A stretch of 64,000 nt of DNA, taken from positions 3,930,001 to 3,994,000 of the forward strand of contig NC_021184.1 of NCBI RefSeq assembly GCF_000233715.2. The letters run 5' to 3'. The stretch is from Desulfoscipio gibsoniae DSM 7213. Its GTDB lineage: Bacteria; Bacillota; Desulfotomaculia; Desulfotomaculales; Desulfallaceae. Positions 47,905 through 56,189 of this stretch are shown piece by piece. Every line of letters begins with the position of its first letter. The stretch's first letter is position 1. Both the position numbers and the translations under genes were made by a program. Below the pieces are notes generated by a model, which was not told where the DNA came from, made no database searches, and saw only the letters and a program-made list of their open reading frames with translations.

Positions 47905-49206
47905 TTATTTTGAGGCGTGGGCTATAGCCTGCTCCAGAACGTCCAGACCCCGCTCCAGCTGCTCGTCGGTAATAACCAGAGGAATCAGGGTGCAGATTAC
48001 GTTGCTGAAGATACCCGCGCTGATGACAATAACACCGTTGTCGACGCAGTACTTGGTAACGGCCGCCGTCGCTTCCTTGGCCGGCTCCTTGGTTTCCCTG
48101 GCTTTAACCAGCTCGATGGCGTTCATGGCGCCAAGACCACGCACATCACCGATGATGGGGTATTTCTCTTTCATTTCCAGCATCTTTTCCCTGGTCTTAT
48201 TACCGATTACATTGGCGCGTTCCATCAGCTTCTCCTGCTGAATGTAGTCAATGGTGGCCAAGGCTGCCGCGCAGGATACCGGATTGCCACCGTAAGTTCC
48301 GCCGATGTGTCCCGGGTCGGGGGCGTTCATGATCTCAGCCTTACCGACTACACCACTAAGAGGCATGCCGACGGCAATTGACTTGGCGACTGTCATTAGG
48401 TCGGGTTCCAAGCCCCAGTGTTCGCAGGCAAACATTTTACCGGTCCGGGCAAAGCCTGTTTGAACTTCGTCGGCAATTAATACGATACCGTGCTTATCGC
48501 AGATTTTTCTCAGTCCGGGCATAAATTCCGGCGGCGGAACAATAAAGCCACCTTCACCCTGAACAGGTTCGATGATCATTGCCGCAATGTTTTCTGGTGC
48601 TACTTCGGCGGCAAACATTCTGTCGAATTGTTCAAGGCAGTGCATGCCACAGCCCGGGTAGGTTGATCTGTAGTAGCAGCGGTAGCAATAAGCGGAGGGA
48701 ATTTTATAAACTTCGGGAGCGTAGGGGCCAAAGCCGAATTTGTAGGGCTTAACCTTACTGGTCAGGCTCATAGTCATCAAGGTGCGGCCGTGAAACGCGC
48801 ATTCAAAAGAGATAACCCCGGTTCTTTTGGTATGGAACCTGGATATTTTAACGGCGTTTTCAACACATTCGGCACCGCTGTTGACGAACATGGCTCTTTT
48901 TTCATAGCTGCCCGGTGAGATTTCAATTAGCTTTTCTGCCAGATCTAAATAAGGCTCGTACATGGTAACCATAAAGCAAGTATGCAAAAGTTTTTCCGCC
49001 TGCTCCTTGATAGCAGCAACTACAGGCGGGGGACAGTGACCAGCGTTGAGTGTGCCAATACCGGCGTAAAAGTCAATATATTCGTTACCTTCCACATCAA
49101 TTATAGTTGCACCCCTGGCCTCCTTAGCAAAAATTCAGGTGGAATTAGAGATGCCGCGGGCCACCAGCGCATTCTTTCTTGCCAGAAGCTCTTCAGTTCT
49201 TCCCAT
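47905..49206 (-). pseudogene. Class III aminotransferase, copy 2, with in-frame TGA at codon 24
   Basis: It is near-identical to the gene at 28516-29817 over its whole length, with ATG at 49204-49206, LIADEVQTGFARTGKMFACE and MTVAKSIAVGMPLSGVVG. Codon 24 is TGA (49135-49137) where copy 1 has AAT (GISNST-N-IF). Translation could restart only at a downstream GTG or other site, such as the valine before EGNEYIDFYAGIGTLNAG, giving a 396-residue protein that still contains the whole catalytic core but lacks the N-terminal arm. It is either a recent pseudogene, a shortened active gene or a sequence error. Confidence 0.8.
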
Positions 49207-49412
49207 TTTTTTAAAACTCCTTTTTTTAGAGTTAGGGTGGATTTGGGGTTAGACCCCAGTAACTAATGCTGTTATTTGTTAGTGTTAATGTGTTTGCGTG
49301 TTCGGGAGTGATACAGTTACTTTTGGCTTTTGGTAGCTATGAAAAAATTCTACTGCACCAAAAGACAAGTAATTTCACCCAGAAGAACGATGTTTTGCAA
49401 TATATTTAAAAC

Positions 49413-49433
49413 AGGGGCTTTTAAAATGCCCCT
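49413..49433. terminator. Hairpin terminator
   Basis: AGGGGC and GCCCCT pair around a nine-base loop, with T-rich sequence on both sides. It lies 110 bases beyond the methyltransferase stop. Confidence 0.6.
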
Positions 49434-49544
49434 ATATCTTTTTAACCATCCATATAGCATGTTGATTTTATACCTAATCCCTTGCAACAGAATCTACTGA
49501 TCCTTTAGAAGCTTCTACCCCGTGTTATAGCTTCAATTTTTACT

Positions 49545-50345
49545 TTAGGATTCATATAATCCATTGCGATGTGCAGTTAAGTAGTTGGTACAATAAGTAT
49601 CTTTACCTAAAAGGGTCTGACCGGCATGAACAAATCCCATCATACTTTTATCCAAAGGATTAAGAATGTAACTGTCCATACCTACTGTCATAGTTTGAAC
49701 CATAAACAACTGATTAAGAATTTTTCGATTTGGAAGCCCGAATGAAACATTACTCAAGCCACATACTTTGTGAACATTGGGATATTTTTCGGAAATTAGT
49801 CTGACCGTTTCAAGAACTTCAAGTCCTGCCTTATCACCGGTACTTACAGGTTTCACTAGCGGATCAAAGTATATATCATCCTCAGGAACACCTGCCTTAG
49901 TTAAATTTTCATACAGATTAACGGCCACTTTCATTCTATCCTCAGCCGTTTCAGGCATGCCACTGTCATCCATACACAAAGCAACAACTTTAGTCTTATA
50001 TTTCAAGACCATAGGGAAAATTTGTTCATAACGTTCCTTTTCACCAGTAATCGAATTAACAAGGGGCTGCCCGTAGCGAGCTAATGCCAATCCAGCTTCA
50101 ATAGCTAAAGGATTTGGACTGTCAATACATAGTGGTACTTGTACAGCCTCCTGGACAGTATTAACAAGCCATTCCATGGTTTCAACCTCATCAAAAACCA
50201 TTGTTCCGCAGTTCACATCAATATAGTTAGCCCCTGCCGCAACTTCATCTTGTGCAATTTTCTTAATATAATCAGCATCTTTTTTTTCAACTGCTTCATT
50301 AATGATCTTTCTACTCGTATTAATAAGCTCTCCTATGATCAACAT
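49545..50345 (-). CDS. Methylcorrinoid:tetrahydrofolate methyltransferase (MtgA/AcsE-like)
   Basis: 266 residues forming a pterin-binding TIM barrel. It has MLIIGELINTSRKIINEAVE at the start, NYIDVNCGTMVFDEVETMEW, and VCGLSNVSFGLPNRKILNQL near the end (pterin-binding asparagine region). It likely moves methyl groups between corrinoid protein and tetrahydrofolate, as MtgA does in betaine-using Desulfitobacterium. Here it would take the methyl group from MtbC into the folate pool. A corrinoid-protein remnant lies just upstream. It ends with TAA. Confidence 0.88.
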   Translation of the reverse strand: MLIIGELINTSRKIINEAVEKKDADYIKKIAQDEVAAGANYIDVNCGTMVFDEVETMEWLVNTVQEAVQVPLCIDSPNPLAIEAGLALARYGQPLVNSITGEKERYEQIFPMVLKYKTKVVALCMDDSGMPETAEDRMKVAVNLYENLTKAGVPEDDIYFDPLVKPVSTGDKAGLEVLETVRLISEKYPNVHKVCGLSNVSFGLPNRKILNQLFMVQTMTVGMDSYILNPLDKSMMGFVHAGQTLLGKDTYCTNYLTAHRNGLYES

Positions 50346-50411
50346 CTAATCCGCTCCTTTATTCCTTCTTCACTGAATTTATACTTGATGTTTATTCCAA
50401 CTAATTCTATA

Positions 50412-50640
50412 TCATAAGTCTTTAGCAGTTATTACACCAGAACAATACCCATCTGCACCGATTTCATCAGCAAAACTTTTGAAACGGGTGCCCCTCCAAC
50501 TAGACTTTCACCTAGTTCACGGAGTCCTTCTTCCTTAATTAATTCAATTGTATTTTCATCTTTAGCATTGCCGTCATTAAAACCACATTCCAACAATATC
50601 CGGTTTTTGATCTCTTATAGCTGGACAAATCCTTCAGGAG
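50412..50640 (-). pseudogene. Corrinoid-protein C-terminal remnant
   Basis: ENTIELIKEEGLRELGESLV then GGAPVS, and after a frameshift FADEIGADGYCSGVITAKDL-stop. This is the end of the B12-binding domain of an MtbC/MtgC-like protein. It precedes the folate methyltransferase gene. Confidence 0.7.
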
Positions 50641-50735
50641 AAATTCCGTATCTAAATTGATTACTTAAAAACCTGCACTTTATAAAATCATGTCAATTAC
50701 TGCTTGTGATAAACTATTCATAAATTCTTACCGGT

Positions 50736-51095
50736 TCATTTCATCAACTTTAAGCTTACTGACTGTTTTGAATAAAGCTGAGAACCATAATGCTGCTTAA
50801 AAAAGGTAGAGGAAAATTTATTAAGCTTCCAGTCAGGTATTTTGCAATCTTTGCAGGAACCAACAACCCATTTATTGCGAATCCAGCGTGCTGCTCTTCC
50901 ATTTTTTGAGTTATGCACTAATATCTTTTTTTCGCAATGTGTTGTGATATAAGCATACTCACCCTTTGTTTCCATCTCTTTAATTCCGTGCAAAGTTCCA
51001 TTTCTTGAAGGCCAAAGTTTTATCTTAGCTAACAAAAGTAAAAAATCCACTCGTTTCCGGTAATATTTTTTTTTGGCTTGTTTTTTATCTGTCAT
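50736..51095 (-). CDS. pylSn: Pyrrolysyl-tRNA synthetase tRNA-binding subunit PylSn
   Basis: 119 residues from the ATG at 51093-51095, chosen for its GGAGG eight bases upstream; an ATG 27 bases earlier is the alternative. It has the PylSn pattern KIKLWPSRNGTLHGIKEMET, CEKKILVHNSKNGRAARWIR and KDCKIPDWKLNKFSS. It binds tRNA-Pyl and helps PylSc. It lies about 5.4 kb from pylSc, next to pylC and pylB. It is basic, consistent with RNA binding. It ends with TGA. Confidence 0.93.
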   Translation of the reverse strand: MTDKKQAKKKYYRKRVDFLLLLAKIKLWPSRNGTLHGIKEMETKGEYAYITTHCEKKILVHNSKNGRAARWIRNKWVVGSCKDCKIPDWKLNKFSSTFFKQHYGSQLYSKQSVSLKLMK

Positions 51096-51242
51096 ACCAG
51101 TTTCCTCCATAATTATACCCATGGGGAACTCTGATCCCTCCCAAAGTTAGTAAATCCTACCGGGTAGTCTGCAGGATTACATCATTCTTAGGATTGTGTT
51201 CAGCTATAAAGATTGTTCTGGGATTTAAACTGAAATTTGAAA

Positions 51243-52409
51243 TTAATTGTTCGGAAAGGGATCAAGATATAAATTCAATTGACAATGCTTCATAATGTTA
51301 GCAATAACATCACAACGTTTTTGCCAAGCTTCCCAACGTGTATTGCCAGTAATAATCAACGTAGCTACCCATTGCCTAATCCCAACCGAATAATTGGTCA
51401 GCGCTTCATCTGCGCCAAAAAAGTCTTCCGTTAAATATAAAGGACCGGATCCACCCATAATATGCTCACCTATAGTTTCGATCCGGTCATCTCTGACCCA
51501 AACATGTTCGTAAATCACAGCGTACTCATTACCAGGATCAACAACATTCACGATTGGGGTTTGCTGTTTAACCCAAACATCATATAAACTCTCCAACATG
51601 TTAATACCAGTTGATTTATAAACTACAGTAGGTGTCTGGCTCGGTAAACGGGCATCAATTTCCAGTACTTTAAGTACTCCATGGTGTTCAATAACCTCCA
51701 CATCCATAATTCCTTTTAGATTAAGCAGGCGGGCGAGCCGTGATGCCATTTTCCGAAAGTTTTTTTCAAGAGTGTCATCTAATACCGTTGGGGCAGAAAC
51801 TCTTTTGCAATCATATCCTGCATCCATTGCCAAATCAGTCACCTGAAAAGTCACGGGAATTCCGTTAAAAGCCATAACTTCCAGTGAATAGGACGGACCC
51901 TCCAGAAATTCTTGAATAATCCAGCTTTCGTTATAATCCTTTTGCGTGAGCAAATGCTCAAATTCAAATGGATCATAAACTTTTTTTACCCCTTGACTAC
52001 CACTAAGCGAAGATGGTTTTATAATTACCGGCAGTTCACAATTTGGCCAGTAGGTAGGAAATGGAATGTGATATTTTGCAAAAAGTTCATCAGATTTTTT
52101 TTTAGATGACGAAATCTCATAAGCCTCACTGTTAAAGGCTACTGGACACCCTGTACGTAATGTTATCTGGTTTAATAGTGATAAAACCGTTTGATCTTCT
52201 ATAGCTGGAATAACTAAATCTACTTTCTGACAAATATCTGACAGTACATCCGAGTTATGCAAAATATCGACGGATAAAAATTGATCACATAACTCACTTG
52301 CTGGGGAGTTCCTGTTTTTATCAAGTACAATAACTTCCCATCCTGCTTTATGTGCCAGATAGGTTGCCTCAATTCCTTGTAACTTCCCGCCAACAACTGC
52401 AATTTTCAT
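51243..52409 (-). CDS. pylC: 3-methylornithine-lysine ligase PylC
   Basis: 388 residues from the ATG at 52407-52409, one base after the pylB stop. It is an ATP-grasp enzyme, with MKIAVVGGKLQGIEATYLAH at the start, PVIIKPSSLSGSQGVKKVYD in the ATP-binding region and VLEIDARLPSQTPTVVYKST near the metal site. It joins 3-methylornithine to lysine using ATP, the second step of pyrrolysine synthesis. It is tightly coupled to pylB. It ends with TAA. Confidence 0.95.
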   Translation of the reverse strand: MKIAVVGGKLQGIEATYLAHKAGWEVIVLDKNRNSPASELCDQFLSVDILHNSDVLSDICQKVDLVIPAIEDQTVLSLLNQITLRTGCPVAFNSEAYEISSSKKKSDELFAKYHIPFPTYWPNCELPVIIKPSSLSGSQGVKKVYDPFEFEHLLTQKDYNESWIIQEFLEGPSYSLEVMAFNGIPVTFQVTDLAMDAGYDCKRVSAPTVLDDTLEKNFRKMASRLARLLNLKGIMDVEVIEHHGVLKVLEIDARLPSQTPTVVYKSTGINMLESLYDVWVKQQTPIVNVVDPGNEYAVIYEHVWVRDDRIETIGEHIMGGSGPLYLTEDFFGADEALTNYSVGIRQWVATLIITGNTRWEAWQKRCDVIANIMKHCQLNLYLDPFPNN

Positions 52410-52410
52410 C

Positions 52411-53520
52411 TCAGCCACCAATTTCGCTCATGCAATGAATCGTTAAACTGCTCCGTTTGTTCAATACCCAATTTTTATATTCTTTTTTTGATGCAGCTTT
52501 TAAATCAAGATCCTTCAATACAGGTAATATCCCTTTAACTGTACGTGCTCCTTGGTTAATATCTTTAGTACTTTGGGCAACGCCGGCAAGACCCATGTAC
52601 GGAGGAATTAACGAAGTAATAACATTGGCTCCTGCATTTAATCTGGCCTGTAGACCTTCTATACCGTCAACATCTAATGAAGCCGGAATTAAGCGGTCAT
52701 GGAACAGCAAACGCAATATTGCAATCACTTTTAGTTCAACCTGACGGTTTGGTGTAGGCCACTCACTCATGGCACTTCCATCTTGAGGTACAAAACTCAT
52801 AACTCTGACCTGTTGAGCCCCAAGCATATTCATCTTTTCTAGAGAAGTCGCTATATCTGACCAAGACTCTCCGACTCCGACCATGATTCCCTCTTCAGCC
52901 AGCATTCCCAATTCAAGTGCCGTTTTTTTACTATGATAACGCAGGTCATAACTTTGGCTCAGTCGAAGTTTAGTAAAAAGGTTCCTGTTATGAGTTTCTT
53001 GATAGCAAGCATACCAATCAGCTCCTGCTTTCATTACCTCTTGTAACATTTTTTCTGAAGCAACTCCAGGCGATATCATCACATGCAAATTGGTTAACCG
53101 TTTAACTTCTCGGACAATATGGGCTAACTCTGCAACTCCTTTCCGATCCCTAAAGTAAGGATCTTCACCCATGGTGAGATCTATCAGGTGTACTCCTGAA
53201 TTAGCTAAACTCACTGCGGCTTGCAAAATTTCTTCCGGGGATTTCCGGTATCGATGAGGAAGAGAATTTGTACGCCGATAAAAGCAGAAGGAGCAATCAT
53301 TACGACACCAAGTTGAAAAATATATAAACCCATATAAAAATATTTTGTTAGAAAAATGTTTTTCTCTAATCAACCGGGCAACCCGGAAAAGTTCCTTTAA
53401 GTCTTGCTTCCTAGATAACTTAAGTAAAAAAATAACTTCTTCCCTGGACAATACAAAACCGTTTAAAGCCTTATCCAGAATATCGTTTAAACTAATTTGG
53501 CACCTAATTGTTTTGATCAC
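52411..53520 (-). CDS. pylB: 3-methylornithine synthase PylB (radical SAM)
   Basis: 369 residues from a GTG start with AGGATG upstream. The radical SAM cluster motif CRNDCSFCFY is at about residues 72-81, and the family region HLIDLTMGEDPYFRDRKGVA follows. The end has LIPASLDVDGIEGLQARLNA and VITSLIPPYMGLAGVAQST. It converts lysine to 3-methylornithine. It comes after a truncated mtbC and is the first intact gene behind the sigma-54 promoter at 53872-53887. It ends with TGA. Confidence 0.96.
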   Translation of the reverse strand: MIKTIRCQISLNDILDKALNGFVLSREEVIFLLKLSRKQDLKELFRVARLIREKHFSNKIFLYGFIYFSTWCRNDCSFCFYRRTNSLPHRYRKSPEEILQAAVSLANSGVHLIDLTMGEDPYFRDRKGVAELAHIVREVKRLTNLHVMISPGVASEKMLQEVMKAGADWYACYQETHNRNLFTKLRLSQSYDLRYHSKKTALELGMLAEEGIMVGVGESWSDIATSLEKMNMLGAQQVRVMSFVPQDGSAMSEWPTPNRQVELKVIAILRLLFHDRLIPASLDVDGIEGLQARLNAGANVITSLIPPYMGLAGVAQSTKDINQGARTVKGILPVLKDLDLKAASKKEYKNWVLNKRSSLTIHCMSEIGG

Positions 53521-53564
53521 CTAAGATTCATCCTTTCTTAGGCCCATCAACGAAGTATTGCAAG

Positions 53565-53810
53565 TTATTTATTCAGTAATCTTAACGCCTTGGTTACTGC
53601 TTCGGCAGCATCTTCAGCATACGCATCGGCCCCAATACGGTCAGCCCAGCGTTGAGTTGCAGGAGCTCCGCCTACCATTGTTTTAAACCTGTCTTTAAGA
53701 CCATTCTTCTTCAGTTCATCTTCAAGGTTCTTTTGATATATCAATGTCGTAGTTAACAAGGCACTGGTTCCGATAATATCTGCATTAACTTCGAAAGCCT
53801 TTTCAATAAT
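53565..53810 (-). pseudogene. Truncated mtbC (C-terminal ~80 codons)
   Basis: IIEKAFEVNADIIGTSALLT to RFKTMVGGAPATQRWADRIG closely matches the end of MtbC at 31552. The N-terminal cap and the DxHxxG motif are missing and an in-frame TAA precedes it. It sits between the promoter and pylB. Confidence 0.85.
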
Positions 53811-53871
53811 TTAATTTATTCAGTACTTTTAACAAAGCCCCCCCCCTTTCCTATCGTACCTTTAATATGTA

Positions 53872-53887
53872 AGCAAAAACTATGCCA
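53872..53887 (-). promoter_or_regulatory. Sigma-54 promoter of the mtbC'-pylB-pylC-pylSn cluster
   Basis: On the minus strand it reads TGGCATAGTTTTTGCT, an exact -24/-12 match. It lies about 350 bases upstream of pylB. Confidence 0.88.
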
Positions 53888-53938
53888 AACTCGTTGATAG
53901 TGAGTTTTACCCTTTTTTAATGGTTATTAAGCTAAACC

Positions 53939-54054
53939 AATGAAAGTTTTCATCATTTAGCCAAACGGAACTTTTAGAATTCTCTGACTTGTCTTAATGT
54001 AGGTCAGAATCTACCAATGAAATACATCATTATCTTCTAATGAAATATTTCATT
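53939..54054. promoter_or_regulatory. Three palindromic putative activator sites upstream of the pyl cluster
   Basis: Sites at 53939-53954 (AATGAAAGTTTTCATC), 54016-54031 (AATGAAATACATCATT) and 54039-54054 (AATGAAATATTTCATT) follow AATGA-N6-TCATT. They lie 50-180 bases upstream of the -24/-12 promoter and also upstream of the divergent URO-D-like gene. Confidence 0.7.
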
Positions 54055-54413
54055 GTTTCTTTTCACAAAAAAGCCTTTCAGAGATAGGCCCCAAAAGGCA
54101 TAAATGTATAATTTTTCTTTTAATAAGACCCTTCTTCTTAGGAAAATTGGAGGTAATTTATCAATTCATCTACTTTTTATATTGCCGGAGCCCGCATCTC
54201 AAGAAGATTATGTGGTCGACGACCAACCACCTTTTTTTTGGTCTCCGCATTTTTATTACGTATGGCCTCTGAAATTGCTTTGCGGCTGGCATAGTTTGTG
54301 AAATTAGTTATATTTTGAGTTATCTAAAACAGTGGTTGACTTATAAAAAAATGTTTGGTTATAATGCACTAAGGAAACCATATATATTTTTAGTTTCGAT
54401 AGAAGGTCTTAAA
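54055..54413. other. Region between activator sites and URO-D-like gene
   Basis: A small hairpin (GCCTTT/AAAGGC, 54073-54099) occurs. On the plus strand TGGCATAGTTTGTGAA at about 54284-54299 has a good -24 element but lacks the GC of the -12 element, so it may be a damaged sigma-54 promoter for the gene to its right. The 65-codon frame at 54104-54301 looks non-coding. Confidence 0.45.
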
Positions 54414-55280
54414 GTGAAAAATTTACTGTGCTTGTTAAAAGAAAAAAAGACATCCAGAGTTCTCCGTGGTGAACTCTGGATATCAGGTACCGTATTAGAT
54501 GAACTGGGTCTTGAAAGAAAGCAGGATTCTATAGTTACTATCAGCCGCGAGATTGATGCTAACCTATGCTTTTTAAGCTACACCAATCCAATTCAGCAGC
54601 TTTCGGTTGAGTCAAAGGAAATGGAAATTAACATTAAAAAAGCCCACGCTTTAGAATTGTTTTGCGGAGTCACTGTAGATGGTCCCTTTGAACGTACGGT
54701 TAAAGAACATGGTTTTGAAGAAACTATGAAACTGTTTTTTAATGAAAAACACCTGAATAGTCAACTTGAAAAACACACAGCAGCAACTGCTTTTGAACTG
54801 GCCGCAGCTGAAAAAGCGGGTGCCGACCTGTTGATTCTATGTGATGATATAGCTTATACCCAGGGGCTATATTTTTCGCCTCAAAAGTTTAAAAGCAATA
54901 TATTGCCGCTTTACCAAAAACTGAGGAATTTAGTAAAAGAAACAGTTATGGGTTTTCATTCTGATGGCAACGTTGAATCAATATTAAATTTACTGCTAGA
55001 CCATGGGTATACTATGTTTTCCCTGGAGCCGGAAGCTATGGATTTAGTCACTTTAAGCCGAGTTCTTCCATCAAACATCGCTCTGATGTCCGGTATAAAA
55101 TCAGATTGGTTAATGAATTCGGGCTTTAATCTTCACCAAAATAAAAAAGAAATATTGATTTATATCGAAGAACTGTCTAAAGGTTGCGGTTTGATTCTGT
55201 CTTCTTTATGCGGTCTTAGCAATACTGCAAGTCTAAATCAATTAAAGCTTTTATACCGCTTGTTAAACGAAAACTGCTGA
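54414..55280 (+). CDS. URO-D-family methyltransferase-like protein
   Basis: 288 residues from the GTG at 54414, with AGAAGG eight bases upstream; the frame is open further upstream. It has the uroporphyrinogen decarboxylase/MtaA-MtbA fold pattern: RVLRGELWISGTVLDELGLE at the start, ADLLILCDDIAYTQGLYFSP in the middle, and VMGFHSDGNVESILNLLLDH, then GLILSSLCGLSN. In methylotrophic systems such proteins move methyl groups from corrinoid proteins. It is shorter than MtbA (~340), and the zinc-site His is present (HSDG). It is transcribed divergently from the pylB cluster. Its exact role is uncertain. It ends with TGA. Confidence 0.72.
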   Translation: MKNLLCLLKEKKTSRVLRGELWISGTVLDELGLERKQDSIVTISREIDANLCFLSYTNPIQQLSVESKEMEINIKKAHALELFCGVTVDGPFERTVKEHGFEETMKLFFNEKHLNSQLEKHTAATAFELAAAEKAGADLLILCDDIAYTQGLYFSPQKFKSNILPLYQKLRNLVKETVMGFHSDGNVESILNLLLDHGYTMFSLEPEAMDLVTLSRVLPSNIALMSGIKSDWLMNSGFNLHQNKKEILIYIEELSKGCGLILSSLCGLSNTASLNQLKLLYRLLNENC

Positions 55281-55819
55281 CTTGGAAAGTCAAAAGGTGA
55301 AAACTATTAGAGATAAGCCGGAATTCAGCGCTACTATTCAAAGAAGCCTCATGATTCCCTTCTAAAAGGCAAAAAACGGCAGCTTGGTTTCTGACAAAAG
55401 AAGAAATAGATGCTTTTCTGGGTGCCTGTTCTATAAAAGAAGCCCTTGGCCGCCATCATTCAAGAGTTTTGAATCACATTCAACATATTCTTAAAACGTC
55501 ATATTAATTTGCTAACTATAAAACTACGCGGCCCATAGGTGTAATTTTGAGGAGTACCTAAAGGAACATTCCAAAAATAATCAAAGTATCTTTGCTGCAT
55601 TTAGTATAATCTTCAATCTTATATACCCACAAAGCATTACTATCTAAAAATTATCTTATCAGGAAAATCAGGTCAACATACATGTTGCCCCAAAAGTTCA
55701 TTACCTATAAATTGTCTCCTCAAAAACTTGAAATACTTATCGATAAACGGTCCAAAGTTATCGGTAAAGCGTTTGCTGGAGTAGTGCATCCCGCTGCCTT
55801 AATTAAATATTCAGCTAAG
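55281..55819. other. Intergenic region, no recognised gene
   Basis: A 50-codon frame ending near 55507 (AAWFLTKEEIDAFLGACSIK...) is open but has no ribosome site and is not recognised. The rest is AT-rich. Confidence 0.4.
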
Positions 55820-56085
55820 TCAAGTAACTACTGCTAAACTTTAACTAGAACAATTAGCCCGACAAAATGTAAAAAAGCCGAGGATATTAGTTCCTCAGCT
55901 TTCCTGGGAAAATCTGGAGGCGACACCCGGATTTGTTACAAAGCCGTGGAACTTAGCCCCAGGAAATATTGCAAGTTAACGGCCCGTAAAAATAGTTAAT
56001 TTTGTTTAAAAATAATATAGATAATAATATCCACCTTTATTAAAATATCCCCTGCGCTGCTTATCGAGTGCGGCCAGGGGTGTTT
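55820..56085 (+). repeat. Dispersed repeat, copy 3
   Basis: It matches copy 2 from GTAACTACTG through the C-terminal peptide region (LEATPGFVTKPWNLAPGNIA then stop) to the GC-rich hairpin near 56050-56082. It lies ~105 bases left of a complete IS element. Confidence 0.6.
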
Positions 56086-56189
56086 AATTTCTCCGGTGAC
56101 CGGGATCGCTCTTATATGCCAATTATTAATACGGAAAAAACCTCCGCCAGCGTGGTAGTTTGTATTTTGCTAATCTCACTATTACTTTA

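Noticed and set aside
54104-54301. 65-codon plus-strand frame upstream of the URO-D-like gene
   Set aside because: No good start context for it and no recognisable protein; it overlaps a hairpin and a promoter-like element.
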